Source: Pelagerythrobacter aerophilus (lineage in GTDB: Bacteria > Pseudomonadota > Alphaproteobacteria > Sphingomonadales > Sphingomonadaceae). From it: a stretch of DNA of 64,000 nt. The notes beneath the pieces were generated by a model. The model ran no database searches and had not been told where the DNA came from. It saw nothing but the letters and a program-made list of their open reading frames with translations. The stretch is taken from positions 1-64,000 of the forward strand of contig NZ_QXFK01000004.1 of the NCBI RefSeq assembly GCF_003581645.1. Direction: 5' to 3'. Position numbers and translations under genes: made by a program. This document shows positions 1-7,611 of the stretch, in pieces (the stretch's first letter is position 1; the number at the start of each line of letters is the position of its first letter).

Positions 1-18
1 TCTGTGGATGGCTCCCGC

Positions 19-267
19 GTTGCAAGGGCAAATGCGATGTGCTGGCGCTTGGGTCGGGTGCAGACTTCTGTCCGGCCTGTTGATGCAGCCATGAAGTAGA
101 CTGCTGGCCCTGATGGTGTCCGCGAACTGGGTCCCGAACTGGTTTACAGGCTGTATCGCCTCGGCCATTCGCTGGGTTGTCCCGGTTCCCGGTCTGACCG
201 GTTCGCCATCATCTCGCTTTGCTCTCACAACTCCTGAAGTGGCTTTCGCCGCTATTCCGTTTTGCCT
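19..267 (-). ncRNA. Possible bridge RNA region of the IS1111 element
   Basis: About 250 nt lie between the transposase stop and the inner edge of the right-end inverted repeat, with no convincing gene; small overlapping reading frames do not resemble proteins. In IS110-family elements a non-coding end encodes a bridge RNA that pairs with target and donor DNA, and in the IS1111 subgroup it is the end downstream of the transposase. Position and length fit. I did not fold it or identify the guide loops, so this is family knowledge applied to position, not a direct observation. Confidence 0.3.
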
Positions 268-1302
268 CTACGCCGCCAACGCAGGCACGTGGCGCTCACG
301 ATAGACTTCCCCGCGGGTCATGATGGCCCAGACGATTCTCGCTGTTTTGTTTGCCAAAGCCACGGTGACCACCCGTGCGGGCTTGCGCGCCAGCAAGGCG
401 AGAACGTTGGGATCGACCGCCTCCGGTTTTCTTTTCGCGTTCCGCACCACTGCCGTCATGCCGACCACCAGGAGCTTACGAAGATACCTGTCGCCCATCT
501 TCGAGATGCGGCCGAGCCGCTCTTTGCCGCCGCTGGACTTCTGAAGCGGGGTTAGCCCCAGCCAGGCCGCGAACTGCCGGCCAGAGCGGAACTGAGATGG
601 ATCACTGACCGACGCTGCGAGTGCCGTCGCTCCGATCGGGCCAATGCCCGGGATCGTCATGAGGCGGGTGGCAACGTCGCTCTTGCGCTGCCACCCGATC
701 AGATCACGTTCGATCTCCCGTACCTGGGCGTGGACATCGAGGGCTTGCTGCGACAGCCGCTCAACGATGCGAAGAGCATCGGACGGCACGTCAGGCGCTT
801 CCCCGTCGACGATCGCACGTGCCTTCTCCAAAGCTCGATTGATGCCTTGGGGGATGTCGATGCCGAACTCGGCCAAAAGCCCTCGCATCATGTTGATTAG
901 CTGCGTGCGCTGCTTGACGAACAGATCCCGCGTGCGGTGCATCGACAGCGCCGCCTGCTGCTCCGCTGACTTCACCGGCACAAAGCGCATCGTGGGGCGC
1001 GTCACTGCCTCGCAGATTGCTTCCGCATCCGCAGCATCGGTCTTGCCGCGCTTCACGTAGGGCTTGACGTAAGCCGGCGGCATCAGCCGAACCTCATGGC
1101 CCAGCTTGATCAGCTCCCGAGCCCAGTAATGCGACGTGCCGCAGGCCTCCATGCCAACCACGCAAGGCGGAAGCTTCTCGAAGAAGGGAAGCATCTGCGA
1201 GCGCCGCAATGCCTTGCGAACAACGGCCGTGCCCTGTGCATCTACGCCGTGAACCTGGAAAACGTTCTTGGCCAAATCGAGACCGATCGTGCTAATATCC
1301 AT
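268..1302 (-). CDS. IS110-family DEDD transposase
   Basis: A 344-aa transposase. The RuvC-like N-terminal domain shows the four acidic residues of this family: D9 (GLDLAK), E52 (VGMEACG), D89 and D92 (KTDAADAEAI). The C-terminal Transposase_20 domain has PGIGPIGATAL and the serine-containing KSSGGKERLG. In this family the two domains together cut and rejoin DNA under guidance of an element-encoded RNA. The start at 1302 is chosen because MDISTIGLDLAK is the usual N-terminus and GGGAG lies about 8 nt upstream; an upstream in-frame ATG at 1356 would add 18 residues without family support. The frame is intact, so the element may be active. Confidence 0.92.
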   Translation of the reverse strand: MDISTIGLDLAKNVFQVHGVDAQGTAVVRKALRRSQMLPFFEKLPPCVVGMEACGTSHYWARELIKLGHEVRLMPPAYVKPYVKRGKTDAADAEAICEAVTRPTMRFVPVKSAEQQAALSMHRTRDLFVKQRTQLINMMRGLLAEFGIDIPQGINRALEKARAIVDGEAPDVPSDALRIVERLSQQALDVHAQVREIERDLIGWQRKSDVATRLMTIPGIGPIGATALAASVSDPSQFRSGRQFAAWLGLTPLQKSSGGKERLGRISKMGDRYLRKLLVVGMTAVVRNAKRKPEAVDPNVLALLARKPARVVTVALANKTARIVWAIMTRGEVYRERHVPALAA

Positions 1303-1391
1303 CTGGGTGGCTCCCATTTTGCTCGTGAATACCTGACGGTCTTCACACCTTGGCACCTAGATGCCGTGAGCGGGAGCCATCCACCTCATCT

Positions 1392-1538
1392 GGTTTTCGG
1401 CACGTCGTCAAACAGCCGCGATGACCAGAACTAGTCGTCCGCTGACCGACAGCTACCGATGGAATCCGGTCATGGTCCGACTAGGCACCGACCGCCAAGC
1501 CTCTAGCCCCGACCGCACCATTTAGGCGCAATATCAAG
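1392..1538. other. Intergenic stretch between IS element and HTH gene
   Basis: Between the inferred IS end and the 3' end of the minus-strand HTH gene I see no gene, repeat or clear terminator. Confidence 0.5.
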
Positions 1539-1889
1539 TCACATCACCTGATCGAGTGCGGCCATCGTTTCCGCCAGCACGCGCCTTAGCGATAGCAAGC
1601 TCGCGCCGAGCGACATTTCCGGCCTCTCTGCCATCAGCATCATCGCCTTGAGCACCGCATTGGATTCCCGCGCGAGCAGGATGAGATGCACGCCGCTCGG
1701 GGAATTGGTGCCGCTCAACCAATTCTTCGCGGTGCGCTCGCTTACGCCTGTCCACTTCATGATCATCTTCGCACCGTTGCGCGTCGATCCGAACTCAACC
1801 TTCAGAGCAGAGGCGATCACTTGCGCAAACTCTGTGTCCGTCAGCGCATCCCGGCCGACAGGAAACGGACTGCCTTTCTTTGGAAACAT
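1539..1889 (-). CDS. Small HTH-like protein, divergent from the recombinase operon
   Basis: A 116-aa protein whose middle (about residues 36-75: GSTRNGAKMIMKWTGVSERT, then AKNWLSG) reads as a helix-turn-helix, followed by a helical tail. Proteins with this signature recur in alphaproteobacterial mobile regions, but I know of no assigned function. It lies 75 bp from the start of the serine recombinase on the opposite strand, so the two promoters share one intergenic region. A regulator of the recombinase-ParB operon is a reasonable inference. Nothing here shows what it binds. Confidence 0.65.
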   Translation of the reverse strand: MFPKKGSPFPVGRDALTDTEFAQVIASALKVEFGSTRNGAKMIMKWTGVSERTAKNWLSGTNSPSGVHLILLARESNAVLKAMMLMAERPEMSLGASLLSLRRVLAETMAALDQVM

Positions 1890-1964
1890 GTTGCCTGCCC
1901 TTTGCTGTTAGGGTCGCGGAGTAGGACGGCGAGGGAGTATTCGAGCAAGATTAAGGCGTAGCCG

Positions 1965-3536
1965 ATGGTCATTGAGTGGAGGACGGCCAATGACACCCAA
2001 TCCGGGGATCGGTCTCCTAAACGAGCCGCCGAATACGTCCGCATGTCCACCGAACATCAGAAATACTCTACCGACAATCAGGCGGCGGAAATCCGTGCCT
2101 ATGCTGATCGGCGCGGTTTCGAAATCGTGCGAACCTATGCCGACGAAGGCAAGAGCGGCCTTCGTATTGACGGGCGATCTTCACTCCAGCAGCTGCTCGC
2201 CGATATCGACAACGGCAACGTCGATTTCGAGGCAATCCTCGTTTATGATGTTAGCCGCTGGGGCCGGTTCCAGGACCCTGACGAAGCCGCCCACTATGAA
2301 CTGCGTTGCAAGCGCGCGGGGATCGCCGTTCACTACGTCGCCGAGCAGTTCGAAAACGACGGCACCATCGGTTCGTCCATCATCAAGACCGTCAAACGTG
2401 CGATGGCGGGCGAATACAGCCGCGAGCTGTCGGTCAAGGTCTTCAAGGGACAGTGCCGCCTGATCACACTGGGCTACCGCCAGGGCGGCGCAGCCGGCTT
2501 CGGCCTACGCCGGATGCTGGTCGATGAACACGGCCAGCAAAAGGGCGTGCTGGAACGCGGCGATCACAAGAGCATCGCCACCGATCGAATTGTCCTCGTC
2601 CGCGGGCCTGAGGAGGAAGTGGCCACCGTCCAGGAGATCTACCGCCAATTCGTCGAGGACCGACGATCGGAACGCGAGATCGCCCATTGGCTCAACGAGC
2701 AAGGTATCCTGTCCGACCTTGGCCGTTCGTGGACACGCGGCGCGGTCCATCAAATCCTCATCAACGACAAGTACGCCGGACACAACGTCTGGGGCCGCAC
2801 ATCCTTCAAGCTGAAGACCCGCCACGTGCGCAACGATCCATCGGAATGGATCAGGCAGGACGACGCCTTTCCCGCCATCGTCTCTCAGGCCCAGTTCGAT
2901 CAGGCCCGCTTAATCGTCGAGGAACGATCAAAACGCCTGACCGACGATGAAATGCTCGCGCTGCTCTCGGACATCTTCAAGAAGAACGGCTACCTGTCTG
3001 GCCTCATCATCGACGAGTTCGAGGACGGCCCGTCAAGCAGCGCCTACCAGTCCCGCTTCGGCAGCCTGCTGCGCGCCTATTCGCTGATCGGCTTCGTGCC
3101 CGACCACGACTACCGCTACATAGAGATCAACCGCGCTTTGCGCCGGATGCACCCCTCGGTCGTCCAAGGCGTGATCGCGGGCGTGCGTGCTGCCGGCGGA
3201 ACCGCGATCCAGAGCCTCGAAGACGACACGCTACTCGTCAACGAGGAGATCACCGCCTCCATCGTCATTGCGCGGTGCAAACTGACACCCGGCGGCAGCC
3301 GCCGTTGGAAGATCAGGCTCGACGAAAGCCTGCGCCCGGACCTCACTATCTGCGTCAGAATGGACGAGGACAATATGAACGCGCACGACTTCTATATCCT
3401 GCCGCGCATGACCCTTGCCGAAAGCGTTCTGCGGCTCGCCGACCACAATGGCCTGTCGTTCGACGCCTTCCGCTTCGACACGCTGGACGGTTTCTTCGCG
3501 CTCGCAGAGCGCGCGCCGATACCGCGGGCGGCATAG
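1965..3536 (+). CDS. Serine recombinase (resolvase/invertase type, large)
   Basis: A 523-aa protein. The N-terminal resolvase domain (about 20-165) has YVRMSTEHQ with the likely nucleophile S28, then YADEGKSG and the arginine pattern VYDVSRWGRF. A Recombinase domain follows (about 190-330: GYRQGGAAGFGLRR ... SEREIAHWLNEQG). The C-terminal 180 residues carry no cysteine cluster, so the zinc ribbon of classical large serine integrases is absent. Near residues 356-379 PSSSAYQSRFGS-LLRAYSLIGF resembles the homing-endonuclease-associated repeat. The start at 1965 is the longest; an internal start before R20 is possible. It heads a three-gene operon, with ParB-like genes 3 nt downstream. It probably excises or inverts DNA; no target site is visible. 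Confidence 0.88.
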   Translation: MVIEWRTANDTQSGDRSPKRAAEYVRMSTEHQKYSTDNQAAEIRAYADRRGFEIVRTYADEGKSGLRIDGRSSLQQLLADIDNGNVDFEAILVYDVSRWGRFQDPDEAAHYELRCKRAGIAVHYVAEQFENDGTIGSSIIKTVKRAMAGEYSRELSVKVFKGQCRLITLGYRQGGAAGFGLRRMLVDEHGQQKGVLERGDHKSIATDRIVLVRGPEEEVATVQEIYRQFVEDRRSEREIAHWLNEQGILSDLGRSWTRGAVHQILINDKYAGHNVWGRTSFKLKTRHVRNDPSEWIRQDDAFPAIVSQAQFDQARLIVEERSKRLTDDEMLALLSDIFKKNGYLSGLIIDEFEDGPSSSAYQSRFGSLLRAYSLIGFVPDHDYRYIEINRALRRMHPSVVQGVIAGVRAAGGTAIQSLEDDTLLVNEEITASIVIARCKLTPGGSRRWKIRLDESLRPDLTICVRMDEDNMNAHDFYILPRMTLAESVLRLADHNGLSFDAFRFDTLDGFFALAERAPIPRAA

Positions 3537-3539
3537 GCC

Positions 3540-4433
3540 ATGACACGCCCCGCCCAGCGCGTGGAGATGATCCCGATTGACCGGATCACCGTCGTCAATC
3601 CGCGCGTCCGCAACAAGAAGGTGTTCAAGGGGATCGTCGAGAACATCGCCGAAATCGGCCTCAAACGCCCGATCACCGTTACCAGCCGCCACGGCGAGGA
3701 TGGTCCGCTCTATGATCTTGTTTGCGGCCAAGGGCGCCTCGAAGCCTTCCGCCAGCTTGGCCAGACCGAGGTGCCCGCGCTCATTGTAACGGCCGATCAG
3801 GAAGACTGTTTCGTCGCCAGCCTGGTCGAGAATTGTGCCCGCCGCCAGCACCAGGCCGTGGACCTGTTGCAAGACATCCTCGGGATGCGCGAGCGGGGAC
3901 ATTCCGACAGCGAAATCGCCGCCATGACCGGGCTTTCCGCCAACTACGTCTATATCGTGGGAAGGCTTTTGGAACGCGGCGAACGGCGGCTCGTCGCTGC
4001 CGTCGAGGCCGGTTATCTTCCCATCTCGGTCGCTCTCGAAATCTGCGAGGCGGATGACCAGGGCGTGCAGGCCGCGCTTCACAAAGCCTATGAAGACAAT
4101 CTGCTGCGCGGCCGTGCGCTCATTGCCGCGCGCCGTTTGGTGGAAGTCCGCAAGCGCTCCGGCAAGGCCGCCAAGCTCACCAAGCTGGTCGGCAAGAACG
4201 CGGCCACCACGCCCGAAGGCCTGGTGAAAGCCTTTCAGGAGGACACCGAACGCAAGCGGATGATGATCCGAAAGACCGAGGCAACGCGCAACCGCCTCAT
4301 CTTCATCGTCGAAGCGCTGGGCCAGCTATCGAACGACGAGACATTCGTCGCACTCCTCGAAGACGAAGGTCTGGCGGCAATCCCGACGCGCCTCGCCGAG
4401 CGGATTCACAACATGAGGATCGGCGTGCAATGA
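3540..4433 (+). CDS. ParB/RepB-family protein 1
   Basis: A 297-aa protein with an N-terminal ParB domain (about 10-105) containing GQGRLEAFR at 64-71 (the GxxRxxA box) and ENCARRQ at 98-104 (an ENxxR-type box). These are the two motifs that bind the nucleotide in ParB CTPases. A KorB/ParB helix-turn-helix follows (about 110-170, SDSEIAAMTGLSANYVYIVG) and then a RepB-like C-terminus. It starts 3 nt after the recombinase stop and overlaps the next gene by 4 nt, so it is almost certainly co-translated with both. No ParA ATPase is adjacent, so plain plasmid partitioning is unlikely; guiding or loading the recombinase is an inference. Confidence 0.85.
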   Translation: MTRPAQRVEMIPIDRITVVNPRVRNKKVFKGIVENIAEIGLKRPITVTSRHGEDGPLYDLVCGQGRLEAFRQLGQTEVPALIVTADQEDCFVASLVENCARRQHQAVDLLQDILGMRERGHSDSEIAAMTGLSANYVYIVGRLLERGERRLVAAVEAGYLPISVALEICEADDQGVQAALHKAYEDNLLRGRALIAARRLVEVRKRSGKAAKLTKLVGKNAATTPEGLVKAFQEDTERKRMMIRKTEATRNRLIFIVEALGQLSNDETFVALLEDEGLAAIPTRLAERIHNMRIGVQ

Positions 4434-5323
4434 CCCGAAGCAAACAACCGCGCAAAATTAAGCTGGCCTTTGAACGGACCAGCCTGCGAATTCCGCTTGA
4501 TCAAATCAAGCTTCTGCGCGCCATGCCCGAGCCAATGAGGAGGTCGGTCAAATACGGCCAGATCGCTGCTTCCATCCGCGAAGTTGGCATCATCGAGCCG
4601 CCCGTCGTCGTCCGCTTGCCCGGAAAAGAGGAGCGATACCGGCTCCTCGACGGACATATCCGCATCGACGTGCTGAAAGAGCGCGGCGACAAGGACGTGG
4701 TCTGCCTGGTGGCGACCGACGACGAGGCGATAACCTACAACAAGCGCATCAGCCGCATGGCTATCGTTCAAGAGCACAAGATGATCCTGAAAGCGCTTGA
4801 GAAGGGCGTTTCGGAGGAGCGCCTCGCGCGGGCGCTCAACGTCAACATATCGAGCATTCGCAGCAAGCGCCGCTTGCTCGACGGCATCTGCGAGGAGGTG
4901 GCCAAGCTGCTGCAAGATCGGATGGTGCCGCTCAACACCTTTCGCGAATTGAGAAAGCTGCGTCCGATGCGACAGATTGAAGTCGCCGAAACCATGATCG
5001 CGATGAACAAGTTTTCATGGCCCTATGCCAAATCGCTGATCGCAGCCACGCCGCAGCACCTGCTCGTCAGCGACAAGCGCAAGATTGTGCGGGGCCTGAG
5101 CGATGAGCAGGTCGAGCACATGGAACGCGAAGCGACGAACATCGACCGCGAGTTCCGCATGATCGAGCAGAGCTACGGAACCGACCACCTCGATTTGGTT
5201 CTAGCGACCGGCTACCTGGCCCGCCTGACCCAGAACGTGCGCGTGGTGCATCACCTCGCCCGCCATCATCCCGAACTGCTCGCCGAGTTCCAACGGATCG
5301 TGCAGCTCCGCGACGTTGCTTAG
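4430..5323 (+). CDS. ParB/RepB-family protein 2
   Basis: A second ParB-like protein of 297 aa, the same length as its neighbour but clearly diverged. The ParB box is LLDGHIRIDVLKERG at 72-86. A helix-turn-helix occupies about 125-153 (GVSEERLARALNVNISSIRS), followed by a RepB plasmid-partition-type C-terminal domain. The ENxxR-type second box seen in protein 1 is not recognisable; the matching position reads RISRMAIVQEHKM. One protein may therefore bind nucleotide while the other serves mainly in DNA binding (inference). Its ATG overlaps the previous stop (ATGA), which indicates translational coupling. Confidence 0.85.
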   Translation: MTRSKQPRKIKLAFERTSLRIPLDQIKLLRAMPEPMRRSVKYGQIAASIREVGIIEPPVVVRLPGKEERYRLLDGHIRIDVLKERGDKDVVCLVATDDEAITYNKRISRMAIVQEHKMILKALEKGVSEERLARALNVNISSIRSKRRLLDGICEEVAKLLQDRMVPLNTFRELRKLRPMRQIEVAETMIAMNKFSWPYAKSLIAATPQHLLVSDKRKIVRGLSDEQVEHMEREATNIDREFRMIEQSYGTDHLDLVLATGYLARLTQNVRVVHHLARHHPELLAEFQRIVQLRDVA

Positions 5324-5332
5324 CCAAGCGCG

Positions 5333-5674
5333 TTAGGCAGCCAGCGAGGGCGGCGTCCGCCGTGGCGGACGCGCGCGCGGCGCGACGGAAATCTTCACCC
5401 GGACATCCTGATTGAGCCGGTCGAGAATACGCATCAGCCGATCAATGGTGAACCGGTCAAGCTTGACCTGGCGAATGCGGGAAAAGTCCGCCGCTGCAAT
5501 GCCGGTGCGCGCCTCGGCCTCGCGCACCGTCAGCCGCTCGGTATCGAGCGCCTTGACGATTTCGGCGGCGAGGATCGCGCGGAGCTGGCGCAGGCTCGCA
5601 TCGGGCGCGCCAAAATCGGCAAAGACATTGCCGGAGCCGCGAACCAGCTCGAAATCATCATCTCGATCAGTCAT
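5333..5674 (-). CDS. HigA-type antitoxin, XRE-family HTH
   Basis: A 113-aa protein with an XRE-like helix-turn-helix at about 47-90 (LTVREAEARTGIAAADFSRI), of the short HTH_37 type paired with Gp49-like toxins. A basic arginine/proline-rich tail follows. It is the downstream gene of a two-gene operon and overlaps the toxin gene by 8 nt, the toxin-first order typical of HigBA. It should neutralise the toxin and repress the operon. It converges on the ParB operon with only 9 nt between the stops. Confidence 0.82.
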   Translation of the reverse strand: MTDRDDDFELVRGSGNVFADFGAPDASLRQLRAILAAEIVKALDTERLTVREAEARTGIAAADFSRIRQVKLDRFTIDRLMRILDRLNQDVRVKISVAPRARPPRRTPPSLAA

Positions 5675-6026
5675 CGAGCATCTCCTTCAACCGCTTTATC
5701 CGCTCACGCACGAGATCGATCTCGTGGCGCGGCGTCGAAATTCCCTTGGTCGACTTCTTCTGAAAGGCATGAACCACCCAGATGTCATCGCCCAATTGCA
5801 GCGCATAGACGACGCGATAAGCATCGCCGCGCTCCTTGATCGCCAGTTCCCAGACGCCCGCACCAAGCCCAGTGAGCGGCTTGGCGATATCCGGCGTCCC
5901 ACCATCGGCGACAATCGTCAGGGCATCCAAAGCCCTGTCGATTGCCCGCTGCGGAAACGCCTCGAAACCCTTCCGCGCCGCCTTGATCCAAGAGATCGGA
6001 CGCAACGTCGAACGCGGTTTAGCCAT
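5667..6026 (-). CDS. HigB/RelE-type toxin (phage Gp49-like)
   Basis: A 119-aa basic protein of the Gp49-like/DUF891 group. The signature strand-turn VVHAFQKKSTKGISTPRHEI followed by a helical tail (about 83-115) and the central GVWELAI--YRVVYA strands match RelE/HigB-fold ribonucleases, which cut mRNA on the ribosome. It is first in the operon, with the antitoxin 8 nt overlapping downstream. Toxin-antitoxin pairs commonly stabilise islands; here it sits between the recombinase-ParB module and the integrase. Activity is inferred from family only. Confidence 0.82.
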   Translation of the reverse strand: MAKPRSTLRPISWIKAARKGFEAFPQRAIDRALDALTIVADGGTPDIAKPLTGLGAGVWELAIKERGDAYRVVYALQLGDDIWVVHAFQKKSTKGISTPRHEIDLVRERIKRLKEMLDD

Positions 6027-6065
6027 ATGTAGTCAAATCTGCCAACATGTCAATTAGAGAGGGGA

Positions 6066-7304
6066 TCAAGCCACGGCCGTGAGCGGAACTTCGCGATCGA
6101 GCACTTCGACCGCCTTCAGCTTGTGACCAGGCGCGAGGTGCGCATAACGCAGCGTCATCGCATAGTCGCTGTGCCCGAGCAGTTCGCGAACGGTGTTGAG
6201 ATCGACTCCGCCCATCACCAGCCGCGAGGCAAAATGATGGCGCATGTCGTGCCAGCGGAATTGGGTAATGCCCGCATCCTTGAGCAGCCGCCGCCACGCG
6301 GTGTTGACCTGGCCGAACCGCTCGCCGTCATCGTTGACGAAAACCCGTCCCTCCTGCGTCGACGATTGCTCCCGCCAGCCTTGTAGAACAAGTGTCGCCT
6401 CGCGGTTGAGCGGGATATGCCGGGTGCGCCTCGATTTCGCGGTCGCGCCGGTCACCGTTAGGACCCGCCGTTCGAGATCGACGTTCGACCAGTCGAGGTC
6501 GAACAGTTCACCCCGCCTGGCGCCCGTGTTGATCGAGAGGAGAACTAGAGGCTTGAGGTGATCGGTGAAGGCCAAGGGCCGTAGGCTGGGCAGCTGAACG
6601 TAACCCCTTTCGCGCCGCCAATAGTTGGCAGAATCGCGTTCGGTGCGCCGGCGTTCCTCGCGCGCATCGAGTGCCCTGCGCAGCCAGGTTTCCTCGTCGT
6701 CGCTGAGAAAGCGCACCTTGCGGCAATCGTCGGTGCGCGACTTCTTGACCTTGGCCAAGGGACTTGCCGCGATCACCTCCCAATCGACCGCACGATTGAA
6801 CACCGCCTTGATCGACGCAATGTCTCGGTTGATCGTCTCAAGGCTGAGGCCACGTGCGATCTCGCCCGCGCGCCAGCGCTCAACGTCGAGCCCAGTCACT
6901 TCGTCGAGCCGCTTGCCGAGCAGCGCCTTGAAGGCGGTCTTCAGCCGATTGAGATTTTGCGCGTGCGCCCTTTGCGTGGCCCTTGCCCACGTCGCATAGT
7001 CGCCATCGAGAAAGCCGCGCAAAGTCGGCACTTCCTTCTTCGGCTTGCGCGCCGCGATGGGATCGATGCCGCGATAGACATCGGCGAGGATCGCGCGGGC
7101 GCTCTCGCGCGCTTCGGCCAGACCGAGAGCATCCGCCCTCCCCAGCCAGACGCGTTTGCCGCGCGCATACTCGCAGTAGAACGATTTCACCCCGTTCGGA
7201 GTGACGCGCAGGATCAGCCCTTTGAGGCGTGTGTCCCGGCAATCTTTCCGCTTGGCCGGAAGCGGCATTTTTTCGATCATCGCTTGGGTCAGAACCGCTC
7301 GCAT
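6066..7304 (-). CDS. Tyrosine-family integrase of the island
   Basis: A 412-aa site-specific recombinase with an N-terminal arm-binding region, a SAM-like core-binding domain (about 94-190) and a catalytic domain. Visible catalytic residues are R263 (NTGARRGEL), K290 (ATAKSRRTRHIPL), H352 and R355 (WHDMRHHFAS), H378 (LLGHSD) and Y387 (LRYAHL); the set is complete. The start at 7304 is preferred over an ATG at 7394 because GGAGGG lies about 7 nt upstream and the homologous N-terminus begins MRAVLTQ. It lies 187 bp from a tRNA-Pro fragment and reads away from it, the usual arrangement for an integrase beside its attachment site. Confidence 0.93.
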   Translation of the reverse strand: MRAVLTQAMIEKMPLPAKRKDCRDTRLKGLILRVTPNGVKSFYCEYARGKRVWLGRADALGLAEARESARAILADVYRGIDPIAARKPKKEVPTLRGFLDGDYATWARATQRAHAQNLNRLKTAFKALLGKRLDEVTGLDVERWRAGEIARGLSLETINRDIASIKAVFNRAVDWEVIAASPLAKVKKSRTDDCRKVRFLSDDEETWLRRALDAREERRRTERDSANYWRRERGYVQLPSLRPLAFTDHLKPLVLLSINTGARRGELFDLDWSNVDLERRVLTVTGATAKSRRTRHIPLNREATLVLQGWREQSSTQEGRVFVNDDGERFGQVNTAWRRLLKDAGITQFRWHDMRHHFASRLVMGGVDLNTVRELLGHSDYAMTLRYAHLAPGHKLKAVEVLDREVPLTAVA

Positions 7305-7490
7305 GCCACACCCTCCGCTTCCGCTGAAAATCGCTCTGGTGGTGCACTGGTGGTGCAACTTCATGCATCGCAGCGGAACATAGGGAGACCGCATGGAACA
7401 TGAAATATGCTCCTTAACTACCTGTTATAGGCTGATAAAACAAGCTTTTTAGGTTGCGCGACGAGGCATACCAGACCCCCAATTTTTCGG

Positions 7491-7536
7491 TCTGGGGGTG
7501 TGGGGGTCGCTGGTTCGAATCCAGTCGTCCCGACCA
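7491..7536 (+). other. Attachment site remnant: 3' half of tRNA-Pro(GGG)
   Basis: This stretch reads as the second half of a tRNA: anticodon loop ctggggg (7492-7498, anticodon GGG = Pro), 3' anticodon stem tgtgg, variable loop gggtc, T-arm gctgg-ttcgaat-ccagt, acceptor strand cgtcccg, A73 and CCA at 7534-7536. No matching 5' half (expected acceptor start CGGGACG) lies upstream, so this is not a working tRNA. Tyrosine integrases often target anticodon loops and leave a 3' tRNA copy at the far end of the island. The intact gene should lie left of the window. Anticodon identity is my reading of the loop alignment. Confidence 0.8.
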
Positions 7537-7611
7537 GTGGCCCGGTTTCATCGCCGATATTGCACCTCCGCCGCTTCGCACCTAGGCGCGGCGCGCAGGA
7601 GGATTTGCCCG

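Larger units (their letters stand above)
1..1391 (-). mobile_element. IS110-family insertion sequence, IS1111 subgroup
   Basis: A 15-bp perfect inverted repeat, gtggatggctcccgc at 4-18 and its reverse complement at 1370-1384, brackets a DEDD transposase gene on the minus strand. Subterminal repeats of this kind are known for the IS1111 subgroup, where they lie about 7 bp inside the end upstream of the transposase and 3 bp inside the other end. Applying that rule gives ends at 1391 and at about 1, so the window appears to start at the element boundary. The short non-coding end lies upstream of the transposase (1303-1391) and the long one downstream (1-267), as expected for IS1111. The exact ends are inferred, because the outer left flank is not in the window. 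Confidence 0.8.

Noticed and set aside
1965-5323. Ordinary plasmid partition locus
   Set aside because: There is no ParA in this module and no replication gene in the island part seen.
7472-7498. Apparent hairpin ccagaccccc ... ggtctggggg beside the tRNA fragment
   Set aside because: The right part is the complement, not the reverse complement, of the left part, so it cannot pair.
7437-7536. A complete tRNA gene
   Set aside because: Only the half from the anticodon loop onward fits; no 5' acceptor strand CGGGACG or D-arm is present.
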